Shown here: positions 5,606 through 7,579 of the stretch, piece after piece | How positions within the stretch are numbered: position 1 is the first letter of the stretch | How the letters are laid out: the number at the start of each line of letters is the position of its first letter | Translations under genes and position numbers: made by a program | The notes under the pieces: model-generated | What the model saw: only the letters and a program-made list of their open reading frames with translations | What the model was told of the DNA's origin: nothing | Databases searched by the model: none | NCBI GenBank assembly: GCA_030837935.1 | Contig: JAUQXU010000430.1 | Location: 1-7,579 of the forward strand | Source: Candidatus Brocadia sp. | GTDB taxonomy: Bacteria > Planctomycetota > Brocadiia > Brocadiales > Brocadiaceae | Direction of reading: 5' to 3' | DNA: 7,579 nt

Positions 5606-7246
5606 TCACTCTTCAGGCACGGATGTCTGGTATTTTGTGCGTCGATATAAATCTATTTTCCCAGGAAATGTTTTTAACAATTTCACTTCATCATGATTTA
5701 ACGGCTTTTTTAACTCAGAGATCTTTATGCCGCCTATAGGAGAATTTTCCCGTGTAATAACAAGATATTGAGCGCCATACTTATCCATCTGTTCAATTAA
5801 TTTCTTGTATTCCACCGTAGGGGGAATAACAATAGTATCTCCGCCCGCAAAGAAACCAGGTGCACTATCATCTGCTACAACTTTAGGCATTTGCCCTCCT
5901 GCCAAATCATTTCTAATATAGTCCCCAACGGCACGATAACGAAAATGTCTCCAACCTTCCCCCCGGCCAATATGCCTCACCATTTTTATCATTGGCAACA
6001 GAATCAAAAAAACAATAAGTATTATTTTCACTGTGTGTGGCTTTGGACGAAGAAATTGAAATTTATCCAGGAACCATTCGTTTATTTCCAATAGTCCGAT
6101 TGCCATCAAAAGGGAAAAAACGGGAAGATACGGAATCAGTAATCGGTCTGTTCCCTCTCGAAACGCGAGAGTAATCGCAGGAAAGAATCCTACCCATATA
6201 GCATGAAATGCATTGTGTTTTGTAATTCCCGGTCCCCGTCTTATGCCGAAGAATAAGAGAATAAATCCGAATCCAAAAAATAATATTTCTGCCAGAGGTT
6301 TTAAATAAGTAATAGTATTACACAAATAACGTTTTATTAATTCAGGCGCATTTAACCTGATATAACGTCCCGGATTGAAATCCGCCGGATGGGTAACAGT
6401 TGGCCACAAGGGATCGAATGGTCGCGGAGCCCAACGAGGATCGAATGATTTTGGCGGCCGTTTATCAAGTGTGCTTTGAAACCAAATCAGGTTAACGCTA
6501 TTCCCCCCCAGGCTGAAATGACCGGTTGCCGTCTTCAACATGTGCCAGTATGGAAAACAGGCAATAGTCAATACAATTACTGCAGCAATGACGCATAAAG
6601 AGCATTTTAATCGTTCTTTCCATTTGCATGAGACCAATAGAATAATTCCCGCTGGCAGAAGAAGCAGACTTTCACTTCTGCACAAATATGCAGCTGCAGA
6701 GAAGAGCCCAAAAAATACGCTGAAAACTACCGCCTTATATGTTGTTTCCTTACATAGAGCAAGCAGAAAACCCAACGCAATAATGGAAAACAGGGCATTC
6801 GAGGTTTCTGATAAGGATTCAGATCCCGCATGGGCAAAAAACGGATTCACGGCAAGCAGCACCGCGCTATAAAGCGCGTAACGGATAGGCAAGAATTGTT
6901 TTGCCGTCCAAAACACTGCGGGAATAGTAATGGCACCGCAAATTAATGAGACAACATGTCCCGCCAGCTCCAGATCACGAAAAAATAATAAAAATGCCGC
7001 GACAAGGTACGGATAGCCAGGCTGCCGTAAAACTTCTAGCTGGCCAGTACGGGAAAACCCTTTTCCCTGAAAAATATTTCGTGCAAGGGTAAGATAGTCA
7101 AAGCTGTCCCCTGATAAATGGTATTGGCCAACCGTCAAGAGCGTTGACAAAAAGCAATAAAATCCGGCAACGGCTAATACAATTCTCCAGGCAGAAGTTC
7201 TATGCAGTTCGTTATCTTCGTGAAGAATTACTTCTTTGTGTGCCAT
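5606..7246 (-). CDS. Multi-pass membrane glycosyltransferase, GT-C fold (family 39 / ArnT-like)
   Basis: The 546-residue integral membrane protein has about eleven hydrophobic segments, near residues 21-40, 94-114, 122-138, 149-165, 171-188, 192-207, 214-233, 317-336, 347-362, 368-388 and 406-421. The first periplasmic loop has GDSFDYLTLARNI (46-58), whose acidic residues match the GT-C catalytic/metal region, followed by RQPGYPY (74-80), a hallmark of these enzymes. REGTDRLLIPYLPVF (363-377) matches the conserved late-membrane motif. A soluble tail (about 430-546) follows, with VADDSAPGFFAGG and YGAQYLVITRE. Family members move sugars from polyprenyl-phosphate donors to lipid or protein acceptors on the outer face of the inner membrane. 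Donor and acceptor cannot be read here. The ATG at 7246 is preceded closely by an in-frame stop and has no clear ribosome binding site. No neighbouring glycan genes are visible. Confidence 0.85.
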   Translation of the reverse strand: MAHKEVILHEDNELHRTSAWRIVLAVAGFYCFLSTLLTVGQYHLSGDSFDYLTLARNIFQGKGFSRTGQLEVLRQPGYPYLVAAFLLFFRDLELAGHVVSLICGAITIPAVFWTAKQFLPIRYALYSAVLLAVNPFFAHAGSESLSETSNALFSIIALGFLLALCKETTYKAVVFSVFFGLFSAAAYLCRSESLLLLPAGIILLVSCKWKERLKCSLCVIAAVIVLTIACFPYWHMLKTATGHFSLGGNSVNLIWFQSTLDKRPPKSFDPRWAPRPFDPLWPTVTHPADFNPGRYIRLNAPELIKRYLCNTITYLKPLAEILFFGFGFILLFFGIRRGPGITKHNAFHAIWVGFFPAITLAFREGTDRLLIPYLPVFSLLMAIGLLEINEWFLDKFQFLRPKPHTVKIILIVFLILLPMIKMVRHIGRGEGWRHFRYRAVGDYIRNDLAGGQMPKVVADDSAPGFFAGGDTIVIPPTVEYKKLIEQMDKYGAQYLVITRENSPIGGIKISELKKPLNHDEVKLLKTFPGKIDLYRRTKYQTSVPEE

Positions 7247-7343
7247 TTCGCTATTTCATAAGATTAGATGGGAAATGATTATTCATCCACTTTGTGCCAA
7301 AAATACTGCTTTCACAGCACGAGGTCAAGGAAAATTTTGCATT

Positions 7344-7360
7344 GGGGTCAGGTCTTTACA
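7344..7360 (+). repeat. REP-like phrase abutting the palindromic element
   Basis: GGGGTCAGGTCTTTACA, preceded by TTTTGCATT, resembles a short phrase common near REP-associated tyrosine (IS200-like) transposases in many bacteria. Its last six bases overlap the left inverted repeat of the 126-base element. Recognition is from memory; no transposase is in the window. Confidence 0.4.
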
Positions 7361-7480
7361 GGCTGTCCGAGAATGCACTTACGCGGCTGGCACTATACTA
7401 TATATTGACAATGTATTTCTGGATAAACAATATATGGTATACATCGGTTTGGCCAACTTCATTCTCGGACGGCCTGTAAA
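7355..7480. mobile_element. 126-base palindromic miniature element (MITE/REP-like)
   Basis: Terminal inverted repeats of 21 bases (7355-7375 and 7460-7480; core ACAGGC.GTCCGAGAATG) match at 20 of 21 positions. After an equal 18-base unmatched stretch on each side, a second inverted pair follows: TATACTATATATTG (7394-7407) and CAATATATGGTATA (7428-7441), matching at 13 of 14. The whole is symmetric about 7417.5 with a 20-base unmatched centre. Both arm differences are U-G pairs in plus-strand RNA. There is no open reading frame and no clear target-site duplication. A passive element moved by a transposase elsewhere in the genome is the simplest reading. Confidence 0.65.
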
Positions 7481-7497
7481 CAGGCTGTCCAAGAATG
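7460..7497. repeat. Third copy of the repeat, forming a tight hairpin with the right arm
   Basis: CATTCTCGGACGGCCTG (7460-7476), a TAAA loop and CAGGCTGTCCAAGAATG (7481-7497) form a 17-base stem. It has one C-A mismatch and one G-U pair in plus-strand RNA. The left arm is also the right end of the 126-base element, so the two folds exclude each other. No T-run follows. Confidence 0.65.
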
Positions 7498-7561
7498 TGA
7501 TCAATAAACAAGAACAAACGACAAAGGAATTGTGTGTAAAGTAAATGCGATCGATAAACAA
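7494..7561 (+). repeat. Two 18-base direct repeats offset by exactly 50 bases
   Basis: AATGTGATCAATAAACAA (7494-7511) and AATGCGATCGATAAACAA (7544-7561) differ at two positions, both transitions. The first copy starts inside the end of the third repeat copy, which suggests partial duplication of the repeat end or paired binding sites. Confidence 0.5.
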
Positions 7562-7579
7562 ATCAGAAAAAGGTTAAAA

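Larger units (their letters stand above)
7247..7579. other. Repeat-rich noncoding region upstream of the glycosyltransferase
   Basis: I see no credible coding region. Open frames here run through palindromic repeats and have no ribosome binding sites. The region is dominated by the inverted and direct repeats listed separately. A convincing promoter for the minus-strand glycosyltransferase was not found: TTGGCA at 7300-7295 could be a -35, but no -10 box of matching quality sits at a usual distance. Confidence 0.6.

Noticed and set aside
5557..5739. 60-residue plus-strand open frame
   Set aside because: Most of it is antisense to the C-terminal end of the glycosyltransferase, and it has no ribosome binding site or domain.
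7405..7433. Promoter inside the 126-base element (perfect TTGACA at 7405-7410)
   Set aside because: No acceptable -10 box lies 16-18 bases downstream; CAATAT matches only 3 of 6.
7236..7544. 102-residue plus-strand open frame, and an overlapping 61-residue one at 7294-7479
   Set aside because: Both run through the palindromic repeats, have no ribosome binding site and show no recognisable protein pattern. They are best explained as translated repeats.
7355..7561. CRISPR array
   Set aside because: The three repeat copies are in mixed orientation, two of them abut, and there is no regular repeat-spacer pattern or cas gene.

Overview
The window looks like a chromosomal segment from a Gram-negative bacterium of moderate GC with a type II fatty acid synthase and a lipid A type outer-membrane pathway. 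The protein style and gene content would fit an anammox-type planctomycete (Brocadiales). That assignment rests on general resemblance only; no marker gene is present and no search was possible.

Layout. Positions 1-1690 (+) are the end of a fatty acid synthesis operon: the last codons of fabD (malonyl-CoA:ACP transacylase), then acpP (acyl carrier protein, GTG start with a strong ribosome binding site), then fabF (3-oxoacyl-ACP synthase II) starting on the base after the acpP stop. A 276-base gap carries a good extended -10 promoter. It is followed by lpxD (UDP-3-O-acylglucosamine N-acyltransferase) and, 17 bases later, glmS (glutamine:fructose-6-phosphate aminotransferase; true start at 2995). 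From about 4822 the window changes character. There is a roughly 200-base noncoding element with near-perfect inverted ends (4887-5087), then two minus-strand genes: a 60-residue double-CPxC zinc-ribbon protein (5097-5279, TTG start) and a 546-residue multi-pass GT-C/family 39-like glycosyltransferase (5606-7246). The right end (7247-7579) has no credible gene. It holds a cluster of inverted and direct repeats, including a 126-base palindromic, MITE/REP-like element.

How it fits together. FabD, AcpP and FabF build acyl chains on ACP. GlmS makes glucosamine-6-phosphate, the precursor of UDP-GlcNAc. LpxD joins the two streams by moving a 3-hydroxyacyl chain from ACP to UDP-acylglucosamine. The plus-strand half is therefore a coherent envelope-lipid module. 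The minus-strand glycosyltransferase may act on lipid-linked envelope glycans, but nothing beside it names its substrate.

Most worth a second look are the noncoding parts. The leader of the zinc-ribbon gene has one segment able to pair with three alternative partners, one of them covering the start codon. Three structured repeat elements have arm differences that mostly keep G-U pairing in plus-strand RNA.
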